Assembly: GCA_050331455.1 (NCBI GenBank)
Contig: JBHJGV010000058.1
Span: 1-64,000, forward strand
Length of the DNA: 64,000 bases
Direction of reading: 5' to 3'
Source: CAYUYV01 sp050331455
GTDB taxonomy: Bacteria > Pseudomonadota > Alphaproteobacteria > JAJFIK01
The notes beneath the pieces were generated by a model. The model was not told the DNA's origin and made no database searches. It saw nothing but the letters and a program-made list of their open reading frames with translations. The position numbers and the translations under genes are program-made. This document shows, one piece after another, positions 7,068-15,316 of the stretch (its first letter is position 1; every line of letters begins with the position of its first letter).

Positions 7068-8924
7068 ATGAACACAACGGATGAAATGACCGCCGACTTG
7101 CACGCGGCTATGACAGCACCGGGGCGGTATCTGTTCCGCATGGTGCTGTTCCTGATCATTGTCGGGATCGTCGCCTATCTGGTCCGCACCCCGGTCATCG
7201 ACGCCTTTCTTGGCAATCCGGTGATCAACACCTTGATCCTTCTGGTGATGATCCTGGGTGTCATTTACTGCATCACGCGGGTGCTGGCGCTGGGTCCGGA
7301 GGTTCAGTGGGTTAACGCCTTCCGCCGCGGTGATCCGGAACTCACCATGCCGCGCCGCACGTCGCTGCTCTCTCCGATGGCGAGCATGCTGCGGGACCAG
7401 CAGGGATCGGTGGCCCTTTCAGCCACCTCGAACCGGGTGATCCTGGACTCCATCGGTGCGCGCCTGGACGAATCCCGGGAAATCACGCGCTACACTGCCA
7501 ATTTGTTGATCTTTCTCGGCATTCTCGGGACGTTTTGGGGGCTTCTGCAGTCCACGGGCGCCATCCAGGGCACGCTTGAAGCCATCAGCGTGGGCGGTGG
7601 GTCGCCCGAAGCGGCCTTTGAAGACCTTCAACAAGGCCTGACCGGTCCCTTGGCGGGCATGGATACGGCCTTTTCCTCTTCCCTGTTCGGCATTTCCGGG
7701 TCCTTGATTCTAGGGTTTTTGGGGCTGCAGGCCGCGCAGGCGCAAAACCGCTTCTACAACGACTTCGAGGAATGGCTCAGCACCATCACCCATATCGGCG
7801 GAACCGGCCTGGGCGAGGGTCCGGCGGGAGCGACGGCGACACCGGACATGATGGGCATGCTGGATGCCAATATGCGCCATATTGACGCACTCCGACAGAC
7901 CATTGCCCAAGCCGAGGAGCGCCGCGCCGCCACGGAACAGTGGATCGTCCAGACCACCCAGAACCTGTCGGCCATGGATGAGGTCATCCGGTCCCAGCGG
8001 GACTTGATCGGCGGCCTTGCGGCCCTCTCCAAGGATCAGGCCGTCCAGGCCGAAGAGCGCCATCGCCAGCATATGGAAATGCTCCAGGCAATCGCCGTTG
8101 CGACCCGCCAGTCCGCCGAGCACGGCGGCGGCGGTGCCCTCGCCCCGGCGGCCGGCGGCGGTGGCGGCGTCAATCTCAGCGGCATCGGACAGGCCCTCAC
8201 GCAACTCGCGGCGGCGACCCAGCAGTCCGATGAAAAGCTGGGCAAGACGCTGATGTCGCTGCGGGAGATCGCGGCCCGGCTGCTCCAGCACGCGGAACGG
8301 GGCACCGGCGATCAGACCGTCCAGGCGCTCAAGGATCTGAACGGATCCATTCTGCATCTCGTGTCCGTGACCCAGGGCCAGGGCGCCCCTGTTGTGCCCG
8401 TCGATGGGGACGGGGCATCCGCCCCCGCGCCGGTCATGCCCATGGACCCGTCCCTCCTGCGCGAACTCAATGCCCGTCTCGACCGGCTGGTGGCTCGCGC
8501 GGACGAGCAGCACGATGCCGGGGTCGACAAGGCCAGCCTCGAGACCCTGCGCAGCCTCGACAAGACCGCAAGTCGCATCCTGCAAAGCGCCGAGGCCCTG
8601 GCGGATCACGGTCAGTCCGGCGAAGGCGGCGGCAATGGCCTGGGCGGCAACGGCAACGGGCGCCAGGATCTGCAGCCCTATCTCCAGGAACTCGTGACCC
8701 ATGCCCGGGGCTCCCATGAGCGGGAGATCCTGGAAGCCCTGCGCAGCATCAACACCATCGCCCATTCCTTGCGGGAACTCGCCGAGGAAAGCCGCTCCGA
8801 TCTTCTGAAGGAACTGCGTTCTGAAATGAAGATCCTGACCAAGACCATCGCGGCCCTGATCATCGAGGGCCGGCGCGGCGGTGACGGTGGCGGCGCGGCC
8901 TCCACCCGTCCGGACAGGGGGTAA
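7068..8924 (+). CDS. MotA/TolQ/ExbB-type proton channel subunit with long C-terminal tail
   Basis: A 618-residue inner-membrane protein. Four hydrophobic segments are visible at about 21-40, 51-75, 143-165 and 200-225. The last two, LGILGTFWGLLQSTGAI and the segment following MDTAF, match the pore helices 3 and 4 of MotA/ExbB channels. After residue 230 comes a tail of nearly 390 residues, mostly helical and Gln/Glu/Ala-rich with glycine-rich breaks, far longer than in ExbB or MotA. The cytoplasmic tail has no recognisable enzyme domain. The gene is followed after 5 bases by an OmpA-type partner with an ionisable Asp in its single membrane helix, so the two should form an ion-driven 5:2 stator complex. 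The architecture resembles ZorA of Zorya defence, but the companion zorC/D/E genes are absent. The start is ATG 7068; ATG 7083 is an alternative. Confidence 0.85.
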   Translation: MNTTDEMTADLHAAMTAPGRYLFRMVLFLIIVGIVAYLVRTPVIDAFLGNPVINTLILLVMILGVIYCITRVLALGPEVQWVNAFRRGDPELTMPRRTSLLSPMASMLRDQQGSVALSATSNRVILDSIGARLDESREITRYTANLLIFLGILGTFWGLLQSTGAIQGTLEAISVGGGSPEAAFEDLQQGLTGPLAGMDTAFSSSLFGISGSLILGFLGLQAAQAQNRFYNDFEEWLSTITHIGGTGLGEGPAGATATPDMMGMLDANMRHIDALRQTIAQAEERRAATEQWIVQTTQNLSAMDEVIRSQRDLIGGLAALSKDQAVQAEERHRQHMEMLQAIAVATRQSAEHGGGGALAPAAGGGGGVNLSGIGQALTQLAAATQQSDEKLGKTLMSLREIAARLLQHAERGTGDQTVQALKDLNGSILHLVSVTQGQGAPVVPVDGDGASAPAPVMPMDPSLLRELNARLDRLVARADEQHDAGVDKASLETLRSLDKTASRILQSAEALADHGQSGEGGGNGLGGNGNGRQDLQPYLQELVTHARGSHEREILEALRSINTIAHSLRELAEESRSDLLKELRSEMKILTKTIAALIIEGRRGGDGGGAASTRPDRG

Positions 8925-8929
8925 CGGCC

Positions 8930-10027
8930 ATGGCCGGACGCTATGGCCGAACCCGCGACACGTCCGGAGATTACTGGCCGGGCTTCGTGGACGCGCTCGC
9001 CACGCTGGTCCTGGTCATCACCCTGCTGATGACCTTGTTCGTCCTTGCGAAATATGTGCAGGACCAATTCGCCTCGCGCCTCGACACCGCCAATCAGCGG
9101 CTCCAGGAGCAGATCGCACAACTCAGCAATCTGCTAAGCCTGGAGCAGCAGGAAAAGGACAGCCTGAGCGCCGAAATCGCGGAACTGCGCGCGACCCTCG
9201 CGGCACGCACCAACGAAGCGGAGGCCTTGTCGGCGCAACTCGCGGGCCTGGAGGAGCCCGAGGCCGACCCGGTGTTTGGCCCCTCCCTCGCCACGCCATT
9301 GGCCGAGCCGGACCCCGAACCCGACGCAGTGGCGGATCTTGAAAGCCGCATGACGACCCTGCGCACCCAGCTTGATGAGGAGCGCCAGGCCAAGTCGGCC
9401 GCGGAGGCCCAACTTGCCCTTCTCAATCGCCAAATGAGTGCCCTGCGCACCCAGATCGCCAGCCTTCAGGCCGCGCTCGATGCTGCAGAAGAACGGGACC
9501 GGGAGAACAAGGCGACCATTGCCGATCTCGGCAAGCGCCTGAACACCGCCCTGGCCCAGAAGGTCCAGGAACTGGCGAAATACCGGTCGGAGTTTTTCGG
9601 CCGCCTGCGCGATGTCATGGCGGACCGGGACAATATCCGCGTCGAAGGCGACCGCTTCGTGTTCCAGTCCGAGGTCCTGTTCGGTTCCGGCACGGCGGAA
9701 ATCAATGCCGAGGGCAAGCGCCAGTTGCGCAAGCTTGCGGCCGCCCTGCGCCAGCTCGAAAGCGACATTCCCGAAGAACTGGCCTGGGTGCTGCGGATCG
9801 ATGGCCACACCGACGATCGGCCGATCCGCACGACTCAGTATCCCAGCAACTGGCATTTGTCCGCCGCCCGCGCCATTTCGGTGGTCGAGTTCTTGCGCAA
9901 TCAGGGCATCGACGGCGAGCATCTGATCGCGGCGGGTCTCGGCTCCTTCCACCCGCTGGATCGCGGCACGTCGGAAGACGCCTACCGGCGCAATCGTCGG
10001 ATCGAGTTGAAGCTCACTCAACGCTGA
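8930..10027 (+). CDS. MotB/ZorB-like OmpA-family peptidoglycan-binding protein
   Basis: A 365-residue protein with one transmembrane helix near residues 20-43 (WPGFVDALATLVLVITLL). The Asp in FVDALATL sits where MotB-type proteins carry their proton-binding Asp. A long coiled coil (about 45-225, heptad-rich Glu/Gln/Leu/Arg) leads to a C-terminal OmpA domain with intact motifs: GSGTAEIN, IDGHTDDRPI, NWHLSAARAISVVEFL and YRRNRRIELKL. The domain should anchor the complex to peptidoglycan. It starts 5 bases after the channel gene, with AGGGGG 8 bases upstream inside that gene, so the two are co-translated. The family is seen in many alphaproteobacteria next to ExbB-like channels; its physiological job is not established. 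Confidence 0.88.
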   Translation: MAGRYGRTRDTSGDYWPGFVDALATLVLVITLLMTLFVLAKYVQDQFASRLDTANQRLQEQIAQLSNLLSLEQQEKDSLSAEIAELRATLAARTNEAEALSAQLAGLEEPEADPVFGPSLATPLAEPDPEPDAVADLESRMTTLRTQLDEERQAKSAAEAQLALLNRQMSALRTQIASLQAALDAAEERDRENKATIADLGKRLNTALAQKVQELAKYRSEFFGRLRDVMADRDNIRVEGDRFVFQSEVLFGSGTAEINAEGKRQLRKLAAALRQLESDIPEELAWVLRIDGHTDDRPIRTTQYPSNWHLSAARAISVVEFLRNQGIDGEHLIAAGLGSFHPLDRGTSEDAYRRNRRIELKLTQR

Positions 10028-10042
10028 AACCCACGCAGGGTT

Positions 10043-10073
10043 GATCCCGGCCGGCATTCGGGCCGGCTGGATC
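10043..10073. terminator. Hairpin between convergent transcripts
   Basis: GATCC...GGATC and GCCGGC...GCCGGC arms form a two-part stem with an ATTC-containing loop, 16 bases after the OmpA-family gene. No U-run follows, so it may terminate poorly or simply protect the 3' ends of both converging transcripts. Confidence 0.4.
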
Positions 10074-10087
10074 GGGCTGGCGGCGCA

Positions 10088-10261
10088 TCACGCCATGCCG
10101 GCCAGCCGCATCACTGCATAACCCAGGATCACAAAGCCCGCGCCGTAAAGAACGCGGCGCAAAGTGCGGCTCGGCCCCAGCCGGCGATTGGCGATCATCA
10201 GCACCGCCCAGATGGCCGTCGCGAGGCCCAGCACGACCGCGCCGTCATCGAAGACGCCCAT
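10088..10261 (-). CDS. Small two-helix membrane protein, 57 residues
   Basis: A 57-residue ORF beginning MGVFDDGAVVLG and ending in VMRLAGMA. Two hydrophobic stretches (about 8-25 and 38-55) are separated by a basic Asn-Arg-Arg hinge, giving a probable helical hairpin in the inner membrane. A strong AAGGGAGG site lies upstream of the ATG. It begins 31 bases after the oppC stop in the same direction, so it is probably the last gene of that operon. I do not recognise the family; a role with the permeases is only a guess from position. Codon use is GC-rich at third positions like its neighbours. Confidence 0.6.
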   Translation of the reverse strand: MGVFDDGAVVLGLATAIWAVLMIANRRLGPSRTLRRVLYGAGFVILGYAVMRLAGMA

Positions 10262-10291
10262 GGCACCCTCCCTTTTTGTCCGCGCGGACCG

Positions 10292-11230
10292 TCACGCGCT
10301 GCGATCCTTTGGATCGAAGGCATCGCGCAGACCGTCCCCGATATAGTTGAAACAGAACAGCGTCACCGCCATGAAGCCGGCAGGAAACACAAGCGTCCAC
10401 CAGGCCGTGTCCATTTGCGGGGCGCCTTCGGAGATGAGCCGCCCCCAGCTCGTCATGGGCTCCTGCACGCCGAGACCGAGATAGCTCAGAAAGCTCTCCA
10501 CCAGGATCACCGTAGGCACCGTCAGGGTGGCGTAGATCATCACCACACCGATGACATTGGGCAGAATGTGGCGGCGCAGGATCGTCACTGTATCGACGCC
10601 GGTGGCCCGGGCCGCCTCGATGAATTCCTTCTGGCGGATCGACAGGGTCTGGCCGCGCACAATGCGCGCCATGGTCAGCCATTCAATGGCGCCGATGGCG
10701 ACGAACAGCAGGATGAAATTGCGCCCGAACACCGTGATCAGGATGATGACGAAAAACACAAAGGGCAGTGAATAGAGAATGTCCACAAAGCGCATCATCA
10801 GTGTATCGACGCGCCCGCCCAGATATCCGGCCGTTGCTCCGTACAACACGCCGATCACCAGGCTGACGGCCGTGGCGACGATACCGATGGCGAGCGATAC
10901 CCGCGCCCCCCACAGGGTGCGCACGAAAATATCCCGCCCCGTGCCGTCCGTCCCAAAAATATGACCGTTGCTGAAGGAGGGCGCCCGGCTGATGGCGCCC
11001 CAATCGGTCCCCTCCAGGGTGTAGGGGCTGAGCCAGGGCCCGACAATGGCCAGCAGCGCGATGACGCCGAGGACGCCGAGGCTGACCATGGCCGCACGGT
11101 TGCGCCGGAGGCGGGCCAGGGCATCGTCCCACAGGCTGCGCCCCTCGACCGGCGCTCGCTCCTCCGGCTCGCCCTGCACCAGGACCGGCGCGGGGCCCTC
11201 GGGCTCCGTGGACAGGGATGTGGAGGTCAT
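10292..11230 (-). CDS. oppC: Oligopeptide ABC transporter permease OppC
   Basis: A 312-residue inner-membrane permease. A cytoplasmic N-terminal stretch leads to helix 1 (AAMVSLGVLGVIALLAIVG), then the OppC_N linker with FGTDGTGRDIFVR, characteristic of DppC/OppC proteins. The transmembrane domain carries the EAA loop EFIEAARATGVDTVTILRRHILPN that contacts the ATPases. Total length matches OppC. It pairs with oppB 90 bases upstream on the same strand. The cognate binding protein and both ATPases are not in this window on the downstream side, and upstream lies a divergent transporter gene. Specificity could be oligopeptide, dipeptide or nickel; the OppC N-terminal layout favours peptides. Confidence 0.93.
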   Translation of the reverse strand: MTSTSLSTEPEGPAPVLVQGEPEERAPVEGRSLWDDALARLRRNRAAMVSLGVLGVIALLAIVGPWLSPYTLEGTDWGAISRAPSFSNGHIFGTDGTGRDIFVRTLWGARVSLAIGIVATAVSLVIGVLYGATAGYLGGRVDTLMMRFVDILYSLPFVFFVIILITVFGRNFILLFVAIGAIEWLTMARIVRGQTLSIRQKEFIEAARATGVDTVTILRRHILPNVIGVVMIYATLTVPTVILVESFLSYLGLGVQEPMTSWGRLISEGAPQMDTAWWTLVFPAGFMAVTLFCFNYIGDGLRDAFDPKDRSA

Positions 11231-11320
11231 GGCGTGCTTGGCTCCCTTTTTGCGGGTCGCGTGGGGCCGGCAATCCCCCTGGCCCGTCCGTGCTGTTCGC
11301 CCGTCAGTCCTCTTGGCCCA

Positions 11321-12244
11321 TCAATCGATGCGCACCCGGGGATCGAGGGCGGCCAGCAGCAGATCGGCCAGCATGTTCAGTATGATGATGAGGCTCGCAT
11401 AGAACACCACAACACCCATCACCAGCGTGTAGTCCCGCTGGATGGCCCCCACGACGAAATAGCGCCCGATGCCCGGAAGCTGGAAGATCTGTTCGATGAT
11501 CAAGGATCCCGTGACCAGGGCCGCTGCCGCCGGGCCCAGATAGGCCACCAGGGGCAGAAGACCGCCCCGCAGGGCATGGCGCAAAATCACCTGATGTTCC
11601 GGCAATCCCTTGGCCCGGGCGGTCCGCACGAAATTAGAGCGCAGCACCTCGATCATGCCGCCGCGGGTCAAGCGAGCGATGATGGCGATCTGGGGCAGGG
11701 CGAGCGCCGTGACGGGCAAAATCATATGATCGAGAGCACCGCCGCCCCACCCCCCGGTCGGTAGGACTCGGAGGCCGATGCCGAAAACCAGGGTGAGCAG
11801 CGGCCCTATCACGTAATTGGGCACCGTGATGCCGACCATGGCCGTGCCCATGACCGCATAGTCCACCGGCGAGTTCTGTCGCATGGCGGCCACGGTTCCC
11901 AGGAGGGTCCCGATCATCAGGGCGACGGCCAAGGCGGTGAAGCCGAGCCGCGCGCTGACCGGCGCGCCGCGCAGGATCAATTCACCGACCGTGAAGTCCT
12001 TATAGGTGAAGGACGGGCCGAAATCGCCCCGGGAAAGGCGGCTGAGATAGATGGCGAACTGGACCGGCAGGGGCTTGTCCAGGTCATAGGCGGCCTTGAC
12101 ATTGGCCTCGATTTCCGACGGGAGCTGGCGCTCCTTGTCGAAGGGGCCACCCGGTGCCAGCCGCATCATGAAGAATGCGAGTGCGATGATGATCAGCAAT
12201 GTCGGAATGGCGAAAAGAAACCGCCGCAGGATCAAGACGCCCAT
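11321..12244 (-). CDS. oppB: Oligopeptide ABC transporter permease OppB
   Basis: A 307-residue permease starting MGVLILRRFLFAIPTLL, the usual OppB N-terminus; an in-frame upstream extension to 12358 is not needed. The APGGPFDKER motif after helix 1 matches E. coli OppB closely. Six helices and the EAA loop (VRTARAKGLPEHQVILRHALR) follow. It should form the translocation pore with OppC and import peptides across the inner membrane. It is the first gene of the minus-strand operon oppB-oppC-small membrane protein. Confidence 0.93.
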   Translation of the reverse strand: MGVLILRRFLFAIPTLLIIIALAFFMMRLAPGGPFDKERQLPSEIEANVKAAYDLDKPLPVQFAIYLSRLSRGDFGPSFTYKDFTVGELILRGAPVSARLGFTALAVALMIGTLLGTVAAMRQNSPVDYAVMGTAMVGITVPNYVIGPLLTLVFGIGLRVLPTGGWGGGALDHMILPVTALALPQIAIIARLTRGGMIEVLRSNFVRTARAKGLPEHQVILRHALRGGLLPLVAYLGPAAAALVTGSLIIEQIFQLPGIGRYFVVGAIQRDYTLVMGVVVFYASLIIILNMLADLLLAALDPRVRID

Positions 12245-12531
12245 TCGGGTTTGCGTTCCCTCGTCAATCGGTCCATATCGCGCCATCCGGTCATCGAATG
12301 CGGCGGTACCATAAACCGTCCCATCTTCATGGCCGTCCGTCAAAAGCCCTATACTCATGGGGACAAGGCGTCGCCCGATGGGCCCGGACGCGGGACGGGC
12401 CGAACGGGTGCAAGGCGGATCGGCTCGAAACCCGCGAACCCGCGCTCCGAAATGCGGGCGCCTTTTTGACAGACCGTGAGCGCCTGGTCACGAAGGATCA
12501 GGCGCTGAAGAGGTCCGGTGCCGAAACCAGC

Positions 12532-12549
12532 GTGTTTTACACGCGGTGT
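12532..12549. promoter_or_regulatory. Overlapping small dyads upstream of the sodium symporter
   Basis: GTGTTTTACAC and ACACGCGGTGT overlap at 12539-12542, flanked by AAAAC at 12555-12559, giving an operator-like AT-rich patch 50-68 bases before the transporter start. No known factor matched. Confidence 0.3.
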
Positions 12550-12599
12550 CTTACAAAACGTGTTTCTGGCTGTTCCGTTTCACCTTGAGGGGAGTTCCC

Positions 12600-13967
12600 A
12601 TGCAACGATCGACCGTGCACGAGACCTGGTCATCCCGATTTACCTTTGTGATGGCTGCCGTCGGTTCGGCCGTCGGCCTCGGCAATTTCTGGCGTTTCCC
12701 CTATGAGGCGGGCCAGAACGGGGGCGCGGCCTTCGTGATCGTCTATCTGGTGGCGGTCTTTTTCATCGCCTTGCCCGTGTTGATGTCCGAATATGTCATC
12801 GGCCGGCGCACGGGGCTGTCCTCCATCGGCGCCTATGAAGCCCTGGCCAAGGAAGCCGGCTATTCCCCCCTTTGGAAGGTCGCCGGATGGGTCGGCATGA
12901 TCGCCGCCTTCTTGATCGTGACCTTCTATAGCATGATCGCCGGCTGGGTGATGGCCTATGTGCCGATCTTCTTCTCCGGCGACATCGACGGCATTTCCTA
13001 CGCCCAGGCGGAGGCCAAGTTCGGCGAACTGGTCAGCAACCCCTCCTGGGTGCTGGGCTGGCACACGGCGTTCATGGGTCTGACGGCCTTCGTGGTGGCC
13101 CGGGGCCTGCGCGGCGGCATCGAGGTTGCGGCCAATGTCCTGATGCCGGCTTTCTTCATCATGCTGCTCGGCATGGTCCTCTACGCGGCTATCGTGGGCA
13201 ATCTCGGCGCGGCGATCCAATTCCTCTTCACGCCGGATTTCTCCAAGCTCTCGGTGCAGATGTTCATTGAAGCCATCGGCCAGGCCTTTTTCTCCGTGGG
13301 CGTCGGCTCCGCCATCATGATCACCTATGGCGCCTATCTGACCCGCGAGGAGAAGATCGCCAGTTCCGCAATCACCGTGGTCGGCGCGGATACCTGCGTG
13401 GCGCTGCTCGCGGGCCTTGCGATTTTCCCCCTCGTATTCGCGGTGCCGAGCCTCGAGGCCAATGGCGGGCCGGGCCTGTTGTTCCAGACCCTTCCGGCCG
13501 CCATCGGGCAATTGCCGGGTGGGTCCTATGTGGGTGGCATCTTCTTTACCCTGGCCTTTTTCGCGGCTCTGACCTCCGCTATTTCCCTGTTCGAGCCCGT
13601 CGTGGCCTGGTCCGAGGACAAGCTGGGTCTCCACCGGCCCGAAGCGTCCCTGCGCTGGGGGATCGTGGCCTGGGGCGTGGGGATCGGCTCGGTCCTGTCC
13701 ACCAGCGTGTGGTCGGATTTCTACCCACTGAATTTCGGCCCGTTCACCGAGAAGACGTTCTTCGATGTGCTCGACATCCTCACCTCGAATTTCCTGCTGC
13801 CCATCAGCGGAATCGTGGTGTCGGTTTTCACCGGCTGGGTCATCTCGGAAAAGGTCATGCGCGACGAGCTGGAACTGTCCGAACCCCTGTTCCGGGCCTG
13901 GCAGGTCATGGTGCGCTATGTGATCCCCCTGGTGATCGGCACACTTCTGATCCTCCTGAACTTTTGA
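12600..13967 (+). CDS. Neurotransmitter:sodium symporter (NSS) family transporter
   Basis: A 455-residue LeuT-fold transporter. The conserved helix-1 motif GSAVGLGNFWRFPYEAGQNGG is present, holding the unwound region that binds Na+ and substrate. It continues through about 11 hydrophobic segments, including the helix-6 region GQAFFSVGVGSAIMITYGAYL and the helix-8 region FFAALTSAISLFEP. Bacterial members import amino acids with Na+. The start at ATG 12600 (MQRSTVHETWSSRFTF) has GAGGGGAG upstream and is preferred to the in-frame ATG at 12546. A good intrinsic terminator follows the stop. Transcribed alone. Confidence 0.94.
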   Translation: MQRSTVHETWSSRFTFVMAAVGSAVGLGNFWRFPYEAGQNGGAAFVIVYLVAVFFIALPVLMSEYVIGRRTGLSSIGAYEALAKEAGYSPLWKVAGWVGMIAAFLIVTFYSMIAGWVMAYVPIFFSGDIDGISYAQAEAKFGELVSNPSWVLGWHTAFMGLTAFVVARGLRGGIEVAANVLMPAFFIMLLGMVLYAAIVGNLGAAIQFLFTPDFSKLSVQMFIEAIGQAFFSVGVGSAIMITYGAYLTREEKIASSAITVVGADTCVALLAGLAIFPLVFAVPSLEANGGPGLLFQTLPAAIGQLPGGSYVGGIFFTLAFFAALTSAISLFEPVVAWSEDKLGLHRPEASLRWGIVAWGVGIGSVLSTSVWSDFYPLNFGPFTEKTFFDVLDILTSNFLLPISGIVVSVFTGWVISEKVMRDELELSEPLFRAWQVMVRYVIPLVIGTLLILLNF

Positions 13968-13989
13968 TCCCGCGACACAACACCGTGAG

Positions 13990-14025
13990 GCCCCGCCGCA
14001 GCACATCCTGCAGCGGGGCTTTTTT
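13990..14025 (+). terminator. Rho-independent terminator of the NSS gene
   Basis: GCCCCGCCGCAG and CTGCAGCGGGGC pair with one mismatch around a six-base loop, followed by six T residues, 22 bases after the stop codon. Confidence 0.88.
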
Positions 14026-14066
14026 CCGGTCGCGCCCGGTTAAAGAGCCAGAAATCTCGGGGAACG

Positions 14067-14126
14067 AAGACCCTTGGGATTAAAGACCCTGGGGATCCAA
14101 GACCCTGGGGATCCAAGACCCTGGGG
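14067..14126. repeat. 16-bp tandem repeat, 3.75 copies
   Basis: The unit AAGACCCTGGGGATCC occurs at 14083-14098 and 14099-14114 exactly, at 14115-14126 in part, and in diverged form at 14067-14082. It lies in the gap between two converging genes, past the NSS terminator. No coding role is seen. Confidence 0.9.
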
Positions 14127-14209
14127 CGGATCAAGGCGCGCCTGTGCAAAGACGCACCGCAATGGGTGCGCCCTTCTCGATTATGAATGCGTTTTTGAAA
14201 CCAGAGGTG

Positions 14210-14953
14210 TCAGTCGACGGACGGGGGCGGCATGTGAACACGGCCATGATCGGACAGGTCCGGGCGGTGGGAGGGTGCACCCGCCGGGGTCAAAAGGCCG
14301 CTGACGATGGCCATGGCCGCCGCCTCCGTGCGGTTGCGCACTTTCAGACTGCGCAGGATTGCGTTGACGTGCAGCTTCACCGTGGCGAGGGCAATGCCCA
14401 GTTCGCCGGCGATTTCCTGATTGGACTGGCCCAGGGCGAGCAGTTGGAGCACATCCCGCTGACGCGGCGTCAGATGGGAGATGTCCGAATCCGATCCGCC
14501 GTCCGAGTCCGCCGATCCGTTGGACGATCCAGTGCTATGGCCATTGTCAAGCGCTGATTCGACAGGCAGATCCTCGGGAATGTAGCGACCGCCCGCGAGA
14601 ATTTTTTCCACGGCCCGGGCAAAGGTTCCCGCGGAAATGTTCCGGGCCACGATGCCTTGCGCGCCCGCGCGCATCACTTCGCGCAGCATGCGGACATCGA
14701 GCATGGAGACGAGGGCAAGCACCGGCACATTGGGCGCTTCGGCGATGAAGTCGCGGATGGCCCGCGGCACGCCGCAAACCGGCCGCTCGACACAGATGAT
14801 CGCCAGATCGAGCGCCGGGGTTTCGCTCACCACATCCAAGGCCTGTTCGATGCTCGACGCGTTATGGAGTTCGCCGGGCCCATGGTAGTGACGCAGTACG
14901 GAAGCCACGCCGTCCGCAAAAAGTGGCTGATGATCCACGACAAGCGCGCGCAT
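14210..14953 (-). CDS. NarL/LuxR-family regulator with degenerate receiver
   Basis: A 247-residue protein. Residues 1-125 fold as a receiver of NarL type (MRALVVDHQPLFADGV), then a Ser/Gly/Asp linker, then a LuxR helix-turn-helix near 160-220 (LTPRQRDVLQLLALGQSNQEIAGELGIALATVKLHVNAIL, intact). In the receiver, the phospho-acceptor Asp position is Cys54 (DLAIICVERP), the second acidic pocket residue is His8, and the conserved Lys is Arg (GIVARN). Phosphotransfer is therefore unlikely and the protein is probably a pseudo-receiver regulator. No histidine kinase is adjacent. AAGGAAGG precedes the ATG. Confidence 0.88.
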   Translation of the reverse strand: MRALVVDHQPLFADGVASVLRHYHGPGELHNASSIEQALDVVSETPALDLAIICVERPVCGVPRAIRDFIAEAPNVPVLALVSMLDVRMLREVMRAGAQGIVARNISAGTFARAVEKILAGGRYIPEDLPVESALDNGHSTGSSNGSADSDGGSDSDISHLTPRQRDVLQLLALGQSNQEIAGELGIALATVKLHVNAILRSLKVRNRTEAAAMAIVSGLLTPAGAPSHRPDLSDHGRVHMPPPSVD

Positions 14954-15316
14954 GGCCTTCCTTTCCCGAATGCCCCATTTGCCAGTCGTCGTTTTGGGAC
15001 ATCTCGACGTATTCCGGGACCTCCCGCAAGCCGACGTCCGGTCCAGGGAGCCCGTGAGGGGCTGGACTCCCCGTCTGCAGGCGCGTTGTCGGTCGAATTG
15101 CCAGTTCAGCCTGCATAAACGACACCCTAGACCTGCGGCTGGGATAGGACGTTGATATGGATCAAGGGCAAAAATGTCGCAGCGGTATCGGTCGCGATCT
15201 CGCCCTTGCCGGGCCCCGTGACGTTCCGGGGTTTTGCCGCTAGATCAGGGCGGTCAATCCAATCGCCGCCATCGGAAAAAGTTTTTCCGCAGCGCCTCGA
15301 ACCGGGAAGGATCGTC
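14954..15316. other. Divergent intergenic region
   Basis: This 363-base gap separates the NarL-type regulator from the antiporter. It contains the palindrome at 15273-15289. No gene with a ribosome binding site is seen; the in-frame extension of the antiporter back to 15152 lacks one. Confidence 0.5.
15273..15289. promoter_or_regulatory. Perfect 17-bp palindrome upstream of the antiporter
   Basis: CGGAAAAA-G-TTTTTCCG, with eight-base arms, ends 27 bases before the GTG start of the antiporter. It could be an operator or fold in the mRNA just upstream of the ribosome binding site. Confidence 0.45.

Noticed and set aside
7068..10027. Zorya anti-phage system
   Set aside because: Only ZorA/ZorB-like components; no ZorC, ZorD or ZorE gene lies on either side, so a defence label is not supported.
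12546..12599. Upstream start for the sodium symporter
   Set aside because: No ribosome binding site and the family N-terminus begins at 12600.
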